From positions 4,216,501 through 4,280,500 of the forward strand of contig CM018052.1 of assembly GCA_008638375.1 (NCBI GenBank): a stretch of DNA of 64,000 nucleotides, read 5' to 3'. A program made the position numbers and the translations under genes. A model generated the notes under the pieces. It had not been told where the DNA came from. It worked only from the letters and a program-made list of their open reading frames with translations, and did no database searches. The DNA comes from Nyssa sinensis. Its lineage: Eukaryota; Streptophyta; Magnoliopsida; Cornales; Nyssaceae. Below are positions 34,377 to 46,645 of the stretch, piece by piece; position 1 is the first letter of the stretch; every line of letters starts with the position of its first letter.

Positions 34377-36784
34377 TAAAAGAGTATGCATTTAAAAACA
34401 TGCATTTAAACAGTATGGCAGAGAAAACAGTACAGTGAATCAAAATACAGTAACTAGACGGTGTACTTATACACCAAGCCAAAAGTTCCAAGTTACTCAC
34501 AAACTGTTACGGTTATCTACTTGCGCAAACAATCCGATAACCTCCAGATACGTCAGGCATCTCCATGTATATCCTGAACAATAATCATCAATCATATACA
34601 GATCAGAACTCATCCATTCAGGTCTCATTTGTCATCTTAGGTATCTATCGGTTTACCTAAGATAGCCTAGTAGCCTATCGCCCTCTCATCGGGTTTCATC
34701 CGGGGCTATTTTATTCTTAAATTAGGCTTAGCAGTCATCAAGATTATAACCCAAGTCATTTAGACTTCAATCGTTATCAGTCAATCACTTATTCAACCTT
34801 AGGGGCAAAACGGTCATTTTATCACTCTTGCCCCGGACCCTGTCAAGTTCCTTAGAATAGTCTTTATATCTTAATATAAAGTTCTACATCTTTTAGACTC
34901 CAATAGGTATCAGTTAGGTTCTTATTTTAACCATTGGGGCAAAATGGTAATTTTGTTATTCTTGCCCCGGACCCAGTCGTGGTTCTCAGAATATCCCATA
35001 TATCGTATACATGAAGTTCTAACTCTTTTAGACTTGAATCGCTATCAGTTAAGTGCTTATTTAGCCTTAGGGGCAAAATGGTAATTTGTCTATTCTTGTC
35101 CCGGACCCTATCGTGGTCCTCAGAATAGTCCACATATCTTAGATATGATTTTCTAAGTCCTTTGGACTTCGTTTGGTATCTGCTTTTAGTCATCAGGACA
35201 CATTAGTCGTTTCTCGTTTTACACGTTAACTGTTCCGGAGTCTTATTTAGCCCTTCAGTGTTCATAATTATCCCTATGATAATTTATCAGATCAGTTTGA
35301 CCTTTATTTGACCTCTACTTTGCACTTACTGTGCTCAGGGGTATTTTGGTCATTTTACATTTCGTAAGATTCTGACCCCGGTTCGTCATTTATTCGGGTA
35401 TACAGTTTCACCAGTGTTCGGGTTTCTATCGGTATCAGTTTCGTCCCAATCGGGCTTCATTTGGGCTTCGCACAGTATCAGGGGTAATTTGGTAATTTCA
35501 CGTGTCATATTTTTCGGCATGTCAGTTCATAAAATGGACCTCACCGTTGAGTCCGGAATGCCCGACATAGTCAAAATAGGCTGTCTTTTATTTTTAGTTG
35601 GGTTCGGGTACCATCAGGGGCAGTACAGTAATTTACACTTACGTGTCTGTATTTTTCGGTACATAATTTTCCAATTTGGACTGTACCATTGAGTCCGGAA
35701 TGTTTGGAATAGTGAAAATACACTATTTATTTAATTTATTTGGACTCCGTTTGACGTATTAAATGTCCAGGGGTAAAATCGTAATTTTACCTAATTAATA
35801 AAATAATTATTTTATTATTTAATTAATTTGTCAGGGGCTTAATTGAACAGTTTCTCAGGAATTTGGGCCACTGTATAATTCTTTAAAACAGTTGGGGACA
35901 AATCCGTAATTTCAGGAAGTATTTGAGGGTCAAAACATAATTTCATAAACTAAAGGTTCAGACCGTTTGGCTTTAGGGTTCGGAAACTGAACCGGTCCAG
36001 AACTCTTGTGAACCAACCGGTTCACTGACCCTCAGAAAACCGGGATAACATATCCCATTTAACCTCAATTGCCCCCCTATCCGTGTTTAGGATTAGCCAA
36101 ATCGAAATTTTAATTTATTAACCGCGTTGCCAAACAGGCTGAATTCGATTTAAAATTAAAACGGTTAACCCTAAAACGGCGCAGTTTCATTATTTCGGTG
36201 GCATCCTCACAGGCCGACACGTGTCCAGAGTCAACTCACCTACTCGGTTCGACTCGGTCAACTCGGCCGAGTCAACTCTGTCGTCCCCAACGAACAACTC
36301 AGTGTTGCCCTAATTCACAGTTTCACGATTTCTTCAATTTCGTGGAGTTTCAAGTACATTCTTCAATCTGTTTTGATCCCAAATGGTTCCTGGTCGTCAT
36401 GCCAACACTTTGGCATCGGTTTCATGAGTCGAATCAAGCTCAATAGTTTGATATATGGAGGAATAACAGAAAAGATATTTTGGCTATTAAATCCTCATTT
36501 CTCCACCAAACTTCATGCTTCTTGTCTCTTTGTGACCGTAGTAACAGGGGCTTCATTTTCCCATTCTCACAGTTCAGTTTGGAAGCCTATTTTAAAGTTT
36601 GGGTTCCAATGGCCGAGACAATAGGTTCGGTTTTGAGGGTCTTCCCATGCGATTTTGGATCGCGGTTTAGTGGTTTTTGAACCATTTTCGTGTCTAGATC
36701 AGTTCTAGACCATCAGGGGTTAGCTTGGTTGAGGTCGTATCAGACCTGCAACTCATGGTCATTAATGGCAGTTTTATTATAGTT

Positions 36785-36801
36785 TTTTTTTTTTTTTTTG
36801 G
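36785..36801 (+). repeat. Poly-T run in Y 3' LTR
   Basis: About 17 T residues, one or so fewer than at 43554-43571 in the other LTR. Confidence 0.85.
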
Positions 36802-37433
36802 GTTTCAGCCCTATTCGACCCTCCCAATTGATTCATAATAATGCTAAGGTCTCACAGTAACTGATTTACGCAGTCCATATGATTTAAAAACCATCAGAGA
36901 AATACCAATAACCCAAATAGAAAAATTTAGCAATTTAGCAGTTTTGAGGTATTTACCTCTCAAGCAGTGGCCTTCCTCATGGCTTGGTTCAGGCACCCAC
37001 AGGTGTAGTCCAGTTCCCTTGGCCTTTCAAAATGCAGTCATCTCCCATCTTGTGCACTTCCAGACCTTAGCTCCCTTCCTTTGTTCCCTCAAATGGCCAA
37101 ACCAACATGCACTCACTCTAAGGTTCTCTCTCTAGAGATATCAGTTTACAGGATTTCTTTTACAAGTCTGTTCTTTTCCATCCAATGCCTATATGGAGAT
37201 ATGAAAATAAAATCAGATTTTCCTTGTTCAATACACCTCCCAACCTCATGATTAATTTGCATGTGTTTTGGTTGGAGGAGAGGTCATCATGGCTGAAGTA
37301 GGGTGATGATGAGCTAGGGAGCATAGGGGTGATGCAAGGGTGTGGTGTTGCATGGATGGCCATTGGCCAGTTTTGGTGGCAGATTAGGATAATTCAGTGT
37401 TATATACATTTTTGTTGTATATATGGACACAAA

Positions 37434-37513
37434 GATAATAGTAGCCCAGTCGGTAATTTTTGGATGAGGGTTCTTTTCACTCAAAGGTCAAGGGTTCAAT
37501 TCCCTTGGCCTCC
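37434..37513 (+). other. tRNA-like A-box/B-box module in Y 3' LTR
   Basis: It reads A-box TAGCCCAGTCGGTA, a possible anticodon arm with 7-base loop TTCTTTT (CTT would be lysine), and a perfect T-arm AAGGG/TTCAATT/CCCTT. The first and last seven bases do not pair, so no acceptor stem remains. It lies antisense to the element, just upstream of a TATA-like TATATAA (reverse strand, 37406-37400). Confidence 0.55.
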
Positions 37514-37916
37514 CATTTGGCCATTTTTTCCACATTTTTGGCTAAGGCCACGTTTGGTTGCGCAGTAATTCAGTTTCAATGTGTCCTTCATAATTTTCAT
37601 TCCGTAGCACCCTTTTCGATGCGGTTCGTTCCGGGAGTTTCATATTTCAGTTATCTTCAGTGTCAGAGGGTCCGCGTCATCTATTATTTATTCAGAATTT
37701 TTCGGGTTAACTAATTCGGGTTCCGTTAGTGTTAAAACAGCATTATTTTATCGATTTAACCAGCAATTTGGATTCGGGTAAGGTACCCTTCCCTCCAGAG
37801 ATTTTCTTTATTTAATCGGTCTATGGCGACCGTCGGGATTATGATTAATTCCCTAAATCATTCTGTAAGTCGGTATTAATTAATAATTATTAATTTCGCG
37901 GGATCGGGGTGTTACA

Positions 37917-37932
37917 TCCTACCCCTCTTCAG
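37917..37932 (-). other. Polypurine tract, element Y
   Basis: The reverse strand reads TGAAGAGGGGTAGGA directly before the 3' LTR's TGTAACACCCC, much as in F and D. Confidence 0.85.
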
Positions 37933-38631
37933 AAAAGTTTTGTCCTCAAAACTTGGTTGGTCTTATCTAGGAGGTCCTATCGTCATAGTCTCCCTTTCTA
38001 ATTCGTCTATCGGATCATCATTTCATTCCAGATATTGTTCTCTATCGAGAAGATATTTCATATCAGTTTCACACAGATTCTATGTCAGATACAGATATTC
38101 CCATTTGGTTAGATGGTACAACCATAATGGTATAATCTCTTCAAGATTTGATCATCAGACCCATATTACATCAGATCAACCAGGCGATCATCCTCAAATA
38201 GGCAGAAATCATCTACTAAGATCACTTAATCACATATGATCCCACAAGTGATTCATCTGATATCCCTAGTCACAAGCATCATTGCTAGAGTTAACAAACA
38301 TACCGTCATTTTCCTTTTGGTTGCTATGTCCATAATCATTCGTATGGACATGTCTCCTAGTATCATGAGTCTACAACCTCAAATCACACCAGTTCAGATC
38401 AGATTCAAAAAATTCAGTCCTCAGATACCTCAGAATTACAGGCCTATTGTCTATTATGAAGACTTTTACAATTCTGCGTCAGATCTCCAAAAGTGGAACT
38501 CAGTATTTATGGCTCAGGTACTCTGTGGTCCTTAATTCATAACCTAATGCTCTGATATTGCTCTGTGATACTAGTTGATCTCCAAAATTTCACCAACTTC
38601 AGTTATGAGAATCTTAATTATCTCCAACCTG

Positions 38632-38643
38632 GCTCTGATACCA
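38632..38643 (-). other. Primer binding site, element Y (tRNA-Met)
   Basis: The reverse strand reads TGGTATCAGAGC, a perfect complement to the initiator tRNA-Met 3' end, three bases after the 5' LTR. Confidence 0.93.
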
Positions 38644-39889
38644 CCTTGTCACATCCCGAACCCCACCCTACGCGGATGTCGAGGACGTGATGCCAGTCAG
38701 CCACCACGCGACCAACCGAAGGCAATTTCTGAACTTTCCAGTGAATTGCACTCCGACTGTAGGGTCAGATGCAGCGGAATTTAAAACTTTTTTTTGTCAA
38801 GGGAATGCAACTCATGTATTCACTGTAAGGTTATGTACCACAGAGCCAGTCTAAAATCCAACAGCTAACAATTCTAACCTCAGAGCATATCTATAATCCG
38901 ACATATAACAACAGAGCAGAACTATAATCTCTAGAGTACCGTTTAAATCCATGAGCCATGTCTATATCTAGTACATATCAGTCAAGTCAGTCGTATTACA
39001 TCACTCACCTGATTAAACAGATTCAATCCTCAGTAATCTAGTCTCCACAGATCAGTGCCATCAGATCCAACAGATATCATTCCTGAAAAATGTTAGGGAA
39101 TGGGGTGAGCTTCAAAAAGCCCAATGAGTAACACAGGTTCCTTGTCAAGGGTTTCAAAACCATTTATTGTTTACAAAGCACAAGGGTAGTTCAGTTGTTT
39201 CTGAAATAGTAGTTTTATAAATCTACTTTAAATGCGGTTTCAGTAAAATAAAACAGGACTGAACTAAACAGAACAACAAATCAGAACAGACAGAACAGTG
39301 CATGATGCCAATATATCAACGAGAGTATAGGCAATCAATTCAAATATTAGAACAGATCAGTACTGGGCGGAACATAACAGGGCATAACAATAATATATCA
39401 GTTAGGCACGTAATCAAGCCTACTTATGCCAGACCGCTCATAATCAGAATGGTACCCAGAGTCAGACACATCATAGCAGAACAAAATCAGATAGACCATA
39501 AAACGGAACAAGACAGACCGAACAAAATAATAGTAGGACGGGACAAAATCATGCCGCGTACAATACAGTATAAAAGTTTGCATTTAAAAACATGAATTCA
39601 GACAGTATAACTTTTTTAAAACCGTACAGTGCATCAAAATACAATATCTATGCAGTAACTTATAAACCAAGTCAAGAATTCGGACAGATCATAACGGAAC
39701 TGGACCATATATCAATCAAGACAGACAGATCATTAACGGACGGTACATAACGGGATCAGACGGAACAAAACACCAGTTCAAGTCACAGGCATAATCAAGG
39801 ACAGAGGCATAACAGGACGGATCATAACGGAACAAAGCAGAGCAATACATCAATCAGAACAAGACATAACGAAACTGAACACGGCAGAT

Positions 39890-41147
39890 CAAAACGGTAC
39901 AATATCAATCAGGTCAAGTCATATCGGAGTTAAACATGACGGAACAAAACGAAACAATATCAATCAGGACAAGTCATATCGGAACTGAACGTGACGGAAC
40001 AAAATGGTACGATATCAATCAGGACAAATCATATCGGAACTGAACATGACGGAACAAAATGGTACGATATCAATCAGGACAAGTCATATCGGAACTGAAC
40101 GTGACGGAACAAAATGGTACGATATCAATCAGGACAAGTCATATCGGAACTGAACATGACGGAACAAAATGGTACGATATCAATCAGGACAAATCATATC
40201 GGAACTGATCATGACGGAACAAAATGGTACGATATCAATCAGGACAAGTCATATCGGAACTGAACGTGACGGAACAAAATGGTACGATATCAATCAGGAC
40301 AAGTCATATCGGAACTGAACATATCGGAACAAAACGGAACAATACATCTATCAGAACAAGACATATCGGAATTGAACAGGACGGAACAAAATGAAACAAT
40401 ACATCAATCAGATCAAGACATATCGAAACTGAACATATCGGAACAAAATGGAACAATACATCTATCAGAACAAGACATATCAGAATTGAACAGGACGGAA
40501 CAAAATGAAACAATACATCAATCAGATCAAGACATATCGAAACTGAACATATCGGAACAAAACGGAATAATACATCTATCAGAACAAGACATATCGGAAT
40601 TGAACAGGATGGAACAAAACGAAACAATACATCAATCAGATCAAGACATATCGAAACTGAACATATCGGAACAAAAAGGAATAATACATCTATCAGAACA
40701 AGACATATCAAAATTGAACAGGACGGAACAAAACGAAACAATACATCAATCAGATCAAGACATATCGAAACTGAACATATCGGAACAAAACAGAACAATA
40801 CATCTATCAGAACAAGACATATCGGAATTGAACAGGACGGAACAAAACGAAACAATACATCAATCAGATCAAGACATATCGAAACTGAACATATCGGAAC
40901 AAAACGGAACAATACATCTATCAGAACAAGACATATCGGAATTGAACAGGACGGAACAAAACAAAACAATACATCAATCAGATCAAGACATATCGAAACT
41001 GAACATATCGGAACAAAACGGAATAATACATCTATCAGAACAAGACATATCGGAATTGAACAGGACGGAACAAAACGAAACAATACATCAATCAGATCAA
41101 GACATATCGAAACTGAACATATCGGAACAAAACGGAATAATACATTA
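39890..41147 (-). repeat. Tandem array in Y 5' LTR
   Basis: It uses the same 55-bp and 114-bp units as at 33515-34376, with about seven 114-bp dimers instead of about four. Confidence 0.92.
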
Positions 41148-44100
41148 TAAAAGAGTATGCATTTAAAAACATGCATTTAAACAGTATGGCAGATAAAACA
41201 GTACAGTGAATCAAAATACAGTAACTAGACGGTGTACTTATACACCAAGCCAAAAGTTCCAAGTTACTCACAAACTGTTACGGTTATCTCCTTGCGCAAA
41301 CAATCCGATAACCTCAAGATACGTCAGGCATCTCCATGTATATCCTGAACAATAATCATCAATCATATACAGATCAGAACTCATCCATTCAGGTCTCATT
41401 TGTCATCTTAGGTATCTATCGGTTTACCTAAGATAGCCTAGTAGCCTATCGCCCTCTCATCGGGTTTCATCCGGGGCTATTTTATTCTTAAATTAGGCTT
41501 AGCAGTCATCAAGATTATAACCCAAGTCATTTAGACTTCAATCGTTATCAGTCAATCACTTATTCAACCTTAGGGGCAAAACGGCCATTTTATCACTCTT
41601 GCCCCGGACCCTGTCAAGGTCCTCAGAATAGTCTTTATATCTTAATATAAAGTTCTACGTCTTTTAGACTCCAATAGGTATCAGTTAGGTTCTTATTTTA
41701 ACCATAGGGGCAAAATGGTAATTTTGTTATTCTTGCCCCGGACCCAGTCGTGGTTCTCAGAATATCCCATATATCGTATACATGAAGTTCTAACTCTTTT
41801 AGACTTGAATCGCTATCAGTTAAGTGCTTATTTAGCCTTAGGGGCAAAATGGTAATTTGTCCATTCTTGTCCCGGACCCTATCGTGGTCCTCAGAATAGT
41901 CCACATATCTTAGATATGATTTTCTAAGTCCTTTGGACTTCGTTTGGTATCTGCTTTTAGTCATCAGGACACATTAGTCGTTTCTCGTTTTACGCGTTAA
42001 CTGTTCCGGAGTCTTATTTAGCCCTTCAGTGTTCATAATTATCCCTATGATAATTTATCAGATCAGTTTGACCTTTATTTGACCTCTACTTTGCACTTAC
42101 TGTGCTCAGGGGTATTTTGGTCATTTTACATTTCGTAAGATTCTGACCCCGGTTCGTCATTTATTCGGGTATACAGTTTCACCAGTGTTCGGGTTTCTAT
42201 CGGTATCAGTTTCGTCCCAATCGGGCTTCATTTGGGCTTCGCACAGTATCAGGGGTAATTTGGTAATTTCACGTGTCATATTTTTCGGCATGTCAGTTCA
42301 TAAAATGGACCTCACCGTTGAGTCCGGAATGCCCGACATAGTCAAAATAGGCTGTCTTTTATTTTTAGTTGGGTTCGGGTACCATCAGGGGCAGTACAGT
42401 AATTTACACCTACGTGTCTGTATTTTTCGGTACATAATTTCCCAATTTGGACTGTACCATTGAGTCCGGAATGTTTGGAATAGTGAAAATACACTATTTA
42501 TTTAATTTATTTGGACTCCGTTTGACGTATTAAATGTCCAGGGGTAAAATCGTAATTTTACCTAATTAATAAAATAATTATTTTATTATTTAATTAATTT
42601 GTCAGGGGCTTAATTGAATAGTTTCTCAGGAATTTGGGCCACTGTATAATTCTTTAAAACAGTTGGGGACAAATCCGTAATTTCAGGAAGTATTTGGGGG
42701 TCAAAACATAATTTCATAAACTAAAGGTTCAGACCGTTTGGCTTTAGGGTTCGGAAACTGAACCGGTCCAGAACTCTTGTGAACCAAACGGTTCACTGAC
42801 CCTCAAAAAACCGGGATAACATATCCCATTTAACCTCAATTGCCCCCTTATCCGTGTTTAGGATTAGCCAAATCGAAATTTTAATTTATTAACCGCGTTG
42901 CCAAACAGGCTGAATTCGATTTAAAATTAAAACGGTTAACCCTAAAACGGCGCAGTTTCATTATTTCGGTGGCATCCTCACAGGCCGACACGTGTCCAGA
43001 GTCAACTCACCTACTCGGTTCGACTCGGTCAACTCGGCCGAGTCAACTCTGTCGTCCCCAACGAACAACTCAGTGTTGCCCTAATTCACAGTTTCACGAT
43101 TTCTTCAATTTCGTGGAGTTTCAAGTACATTCTTCAATCTGTTTTGATCCCAAATGGTTCCTGGTCGTCATGCCAACACTTTGGCATCGGTTTCATGAGT
43201 CGAATCAAGCTCAATAGCTTGATATATGGAGGAATAACAGAAAAGATATTTTGGCTATTAAATCCTCATTTCTCCACCAAACTTCATGCTTCTTGTCTCT
43301 TTGTGACCGTAGTAACAGGGGCTTCATTTTCCCATTCTCACAGTTCAGTTTGGAAGCCTATTTTAAAGTTTGGGTTCCAATGGCCGAGACAATAGGTTCG
43401 GTTTTGAGGGTCTTCCCATGCGATTTTGGATCGCGGTTTAGTGGTTTTTGAACCATTTTCGTGTCTAGATCAGTTCTAGACCATCAGGGGTTAGCTTGGT
43501 TGAGGTCGTATCAGACCTGCAACTCATGGTCATTAATGGCAGTTTTATTATAGTTTTTTTTTTTTTTTTTGGGTTTCAGCCCTATTCGACCCTCCCAATT
43601 GATTCATAATAATGCTAAGGTCTCACAGTAACTGATTTACGCAGTCCATATGATTTAAAAACCATCAGAGAAATACCAATAACCCAAATAGAAAAATTTA
43701 GCAATTTAGCAGTTTTGAGGTATTTACCTCTCAAGCAGTGGCCTTCCTCATGGCTTGGTTCAGGCACCCACAGGTGTAGTCCAGTTCCCTTGGCCTTTCA
43801 AAATGCAGTCATCTCCCATCTTGTGCACTTCCAGACCTTAGCTCCCTTCCTTTGCTCCCTCAAATGGCCAAACCAACATGCACTCACTCTAAGGTTCTCT
43901 CTCTAGAGATATCAGTTTACAGGATTTCTTTTACAAGTCTGTTCTTTTCCATCCAATGCCTATATGGAGATATGAAAATAAAATCAGATTTTCCTTGTTC
44001 AATACACCTCCCAACCTCATGATTAATTTGCATGTGTTTTGGTTGGAGGAGAGGTCATCATGGCTGAAGTAGGGTGATGATGAGCTAGGGAGCATAGGGG

Positions 44101-44204
44101 TGATGCAAGGGTGTGGTGTTGCATGGATGGCCATTGGCCAGTTTTGGTGGCAGATTAGGATAATTCAGTGTTATATACATTTTTGTTGTATATATGGACA
44201 CAAA

Positions 44205-44284
44205 GATAATAGTAGCCCAATCGGTAATTTTTGGATGAGGGTTCTTTTCACTCAAAGGTCAAGGGTTCAATTCCCTTGGCCTCC
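44205..44284 (+). other. tRNA-like module in Y 5' LTR
   Basis: It is the same as 37434-37513 except for one A-box base (CCCAATCGG). The T-arm is unchanged. Confidence 0.55.
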
Positions 44285-45471
44285 CATTTGGCCATTTTTT
44301 CCACATTTTTGGCTAAGGCCACGTTTGGTTGCGCAGTAATTCAGTTTCAATGTATCCTTCATAATTTTCATTCCGTAGCACCCTTTTCGATGCGGTTCGT
44401 TCCGGGAGTTTTATATTTCAGTTATCTTCAGTGTCAGAGGGTCCGCGTCATCTATTATTTATTCAGAATTTTTCGGGTTAACTAATTCGGGTTCCGTTAG
44501 TGTTAAAACGGCATAATTTTACCGATTTAACCAGCAATTTGGATTCGGGTAAGGTACCCTTCCCTCCAGACATTTTCTTTATTTAATCGGTCTATGGCGA
44601 CCGTCGGGATTATGATTAATTCCCTAAATCATTCTGTAAGTCGGTATTAATTAATAATTATTAATTTCGCGGGATCGGGGTGTTACATTTAGGATTTGTT
44701 TTATATACTTAAAACCTACAAACTCAATCGATTTGAAGGATTATTCTTTTTGGTCAGCCACACCTGCAACTGCCATTTTCTCACCTATTTCTGGACCATT
44801 TTGGTCCATTCAACTTGCATTGAAACCCATTTTGTGTGCTCTTCAAGTCTAAACTCTTTAAATTAAGCTTAAGGTCAGTTTTCAAAAGAAGATAAAATTC
44901 CCTTGGTTTCTCATGGCCTAGTGCCCAGAACAGTTCGATTTTAACCCAATTTTCTCCTACTGTCTTATCCTCAACATTTCAAACACATGCATGTACTTAT
45001 TTGGCCTCAAACAGTGTATATGTGTGTGATAATTCAAAAAAATAAAAATTAATTTAATGGCTACACGAGTATTCCTTCACAACAGTAGACTTCCCCCTTT
45101 TGGTGGCTCAATTCTAATCTTTTTGAGCCTTTCCAAATGCAGCCATACTCCATTCTTGTGCACCTTCAAGTGGCCACACACACATACATACACACAAGCA
45201 TGCACACACACATGTATTTACACACAATGTCTCTCACTCACTCACTATATTCAACACACATACCTTTGGCTCATTTGAATTACACATATAATATATGCAC
45301 CTATACATATACTTATGTGTATACATTTGTAGGGTTTAGGTGTGATGATGTAGGCGAGGGCAGAGGGTGATGTGGGATGAGGTGTTGTATGTATGGCCAT
45401 TGTCCTATTTGGGAGGTGGGCTTGGGTAATTTAGGTTCATATACAATTCTGTTGTATAATTAAGCACAAAA

Positions 45472-45553
45472 GTGCTGGCAGCCGACTTGGTAAATTTTTG
45501 GGTGCCATGTGCTTCCCTCACTTGATTAAGGGTTCAAATCCCCTTGGCCTAAC
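45472..45553 (+). other. tRNA-like module in solo LTR X
   Basis: A diverged counterpart of the Y module: A-box-like GGCAGCCGACTTGGTAA, then GGGTTCAAATCCCCTTGGCC with a 7-base T-loop (TTCAAAT). Position and orientation within the LTR match Y. Confidence 0.48.
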
Positions 45554-46004
45554 ATTTTGGCATATTTCCCTTATTTTGGGCTTATGCCTCGTTTGGCACA
45601 CTCAATTTATCGTTTTGGATTTTTCCTTTATATTTTCTTTTCTATTACTCTTTTTACGAAGTGGTTTCTTATTTCGGTTAGTTTCGACATCGAATACCTT
45701 GTGTTGGTTTTTATCTCTTTGTGTTCTCCATAGTTTGCTAATTCGAATTTTTCATAAAGTTTAAATGAGGGTAAAACAGCTAACCAACGCATTAGGTTCC
45801 AAAATGACGTCATTATGTCAAATAAATTGTAAACTAAGTTCGGGTTGTTACATCCTTCCCCTTTGACGTATTTGATTATTTTATTGGCCTATCGCAACCA
45901 TCGAGAAATATTTGATTAATTTCCTTAATTATTCTTTATGTTGTTTCTAATTAATAATTAGCAAACTAATTATTAATTAATCAAGGTCAGGATGTTACAG
46001 TCGA

Positions 46005-46274
46005 GGCATAGTGTATGACAGCAGTCCTGAAGGACACAATTTATATTATTGAGCTCAGTGCTTTATGCACATAGAGGGTAGCTAGACCCCGTAGTTGATC
46101 GCATCCACCAGTTTTGACATCACTATCTATTTATTGAGATTCCTGGTATGATCATGTTCTTGTATGAATGATTAGGTAGTTGCACAACTTTATTTAAGTA
46201 CTTACTATGATCATGTGTTTGACAGCTTTTGTTTGTAGTATATGATGTTGTCATTCAGACTAAATGACCTTGTT
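46005..46274 (+). mobile_element. LTR A fragment, right part
   Basis: It continues the match to LTR A exactly where 29191 stopped (equivalent to 16264-16520), then switches to a reversed Tekay LTR near 46275. Confidence 0.85.
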
Positions 46275-46645
46275 ACACTACAACCCGTCCCGAAACGGCT
46301 CAATTCGATATTCTACTTTAACCAAAGTTCTTAAAATTATTTTAAATGATATTTTTCCAAAAAATTTATTTTCACTTGTTGGCGGGTGTGGCCGGGTCCA
46401 CCCGGGCCACCTGGGATGCCTTTTTTGGCCTATTTTCAAAATATCTCTGATTAGGCTTCAATTCTCACAAAAGGTTTATTTTACCATTATAAGCATATTT
46501 CCCTTCTATGACATACTCAAATTATGCTTCTAAACATGACTTATGTCTAAATGATGCATGTATAGTATCCTACTGACAAATAATGCATGAATAGTGCCTT
46601 ACTGTCAAAAATGAAAAATTTACCCTAATTTTTTAGATCTTTACA
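46275..46645 (-). mobile_element. Tekay LTR fragment E
   Basis: On the reverse strand it starts TGTAAAGATCTAAAAAATTA and covers the first 370 bases of a Tekay-type LTR. Its start cuts into D's LTR, so E was inserted there and later lost its remainder. Confidence 0.78.

Larger units (their letters stand above)
32273..37916 (-). mobile_element. 3' LTR of element Y
   Basis: On the reverse strand it begins TGTAACACCCCGATCCCGCG and ends GGGTTCGGGATGTGACA (5644 bp). The ends form a near-perfect inverted pair. It contains a tandem array (33515-34376) and a tRNA-like module (37434-37513). Confidence 0.93.
37917..38646 (-). other. Interior of element Y, non-coding
   Basis: The 730 bases hold no convincing coding frame. 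Reverse-strand sequence after the primer site resembles F's interior (AGAGTACCTGAGCCAT and GTCTTCATAATAGA in the same order). Confidence 0.8.
32273..44687 (-). mobile_element. Element Y: complete non-coding LTR element with 5.6-6.0-kb LTRs and 730-bp interior
   Basis: Two near-identical LTRs (38647-44687 as 5' LTR, 32273-37916 as 3' LTR, reverse strand) surround 730 bases. Primer site, polypurine tract and exact TTTAG duplications show a proper retrotransposition, not a segmental duplication. By eye, eight base differences occur across the first ~1.2 kb of the two LTRs (36700-37916 against 43470-44687), so the insertion is recent. LTRs make up 94% of the 12.4 kb. Y encodes no retroviral protein and must be mobilised by another element. 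Confidence 0.93.
38647..44687 (-). mobile_element. 5' LTR of element Y
   Basis: It is the 6041-bp partner of 32273-37916, longer mainly because its array (39890-41147) has about three more 114-bp dimers. A TATA-like TATATAA lies at 44177-44171 (reverse strand), 510 bases into the LTR. Confidence 0.93.
29192..45999 (-). mobile_element. Solo LTR X, split by element Y
   Basis: X comprises 29192-32272 and 44693-45999, about 4.4 kb once Y and its duplicated TTTAG are removed. On the reverse strand it starts TGTAACATCCTGACC and ends TCGGGATGCGACA. Exact 5-bp duplications (GTCGA) flank it and no interior or second LTR exists, so it is a solo LTR left by recombination. It resembles Y's LTR at both ends and in several interior stretches, but is much more diverged. 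No genes are seen. Confidence 0.85.

Noticed and set aside
33795..34405. Overlapping 176-194-residue frames on both strands
   Set aside because: Same tandem array in the other LTR of Y; three frames open at once indicates repeat, not gene.
37434..37513. A genuine tRNA-Lys gene
   Set aside because: T-arm is good, but the acceptor stem does not pair and the D-arm is degraded.
37940..38535. Two 99-residue frames in the interior of Y
   Set aside because: They overlap slightly, lack any recognisable motif, run opposite to the element and are not preserved in F's interior.
40279..41166. 295-residue frame, with a 290-residue frame on the other strand
   Set aside because: Both come from 114-bp tandem units whose length is divisible by three and which lack stops; sequence is fully periodic and lies in an LTR.
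32273..44687. Large segmental tandem duplication of about 6 kb
   Set aside because: Primer site, purine tract, TG..CA-type ends and TTTAG duplications show the two copies are LTRs of one element.
45852..45866. A second LTR start preceded by a purine tract inside X (reverse strand GGGGAAGGATGTAACA)
   Set aside because: The surrounding sequence aligns with the corresponding interior of Y's LTR, and the flanking duplication GTCGA fits 45999 as the end.
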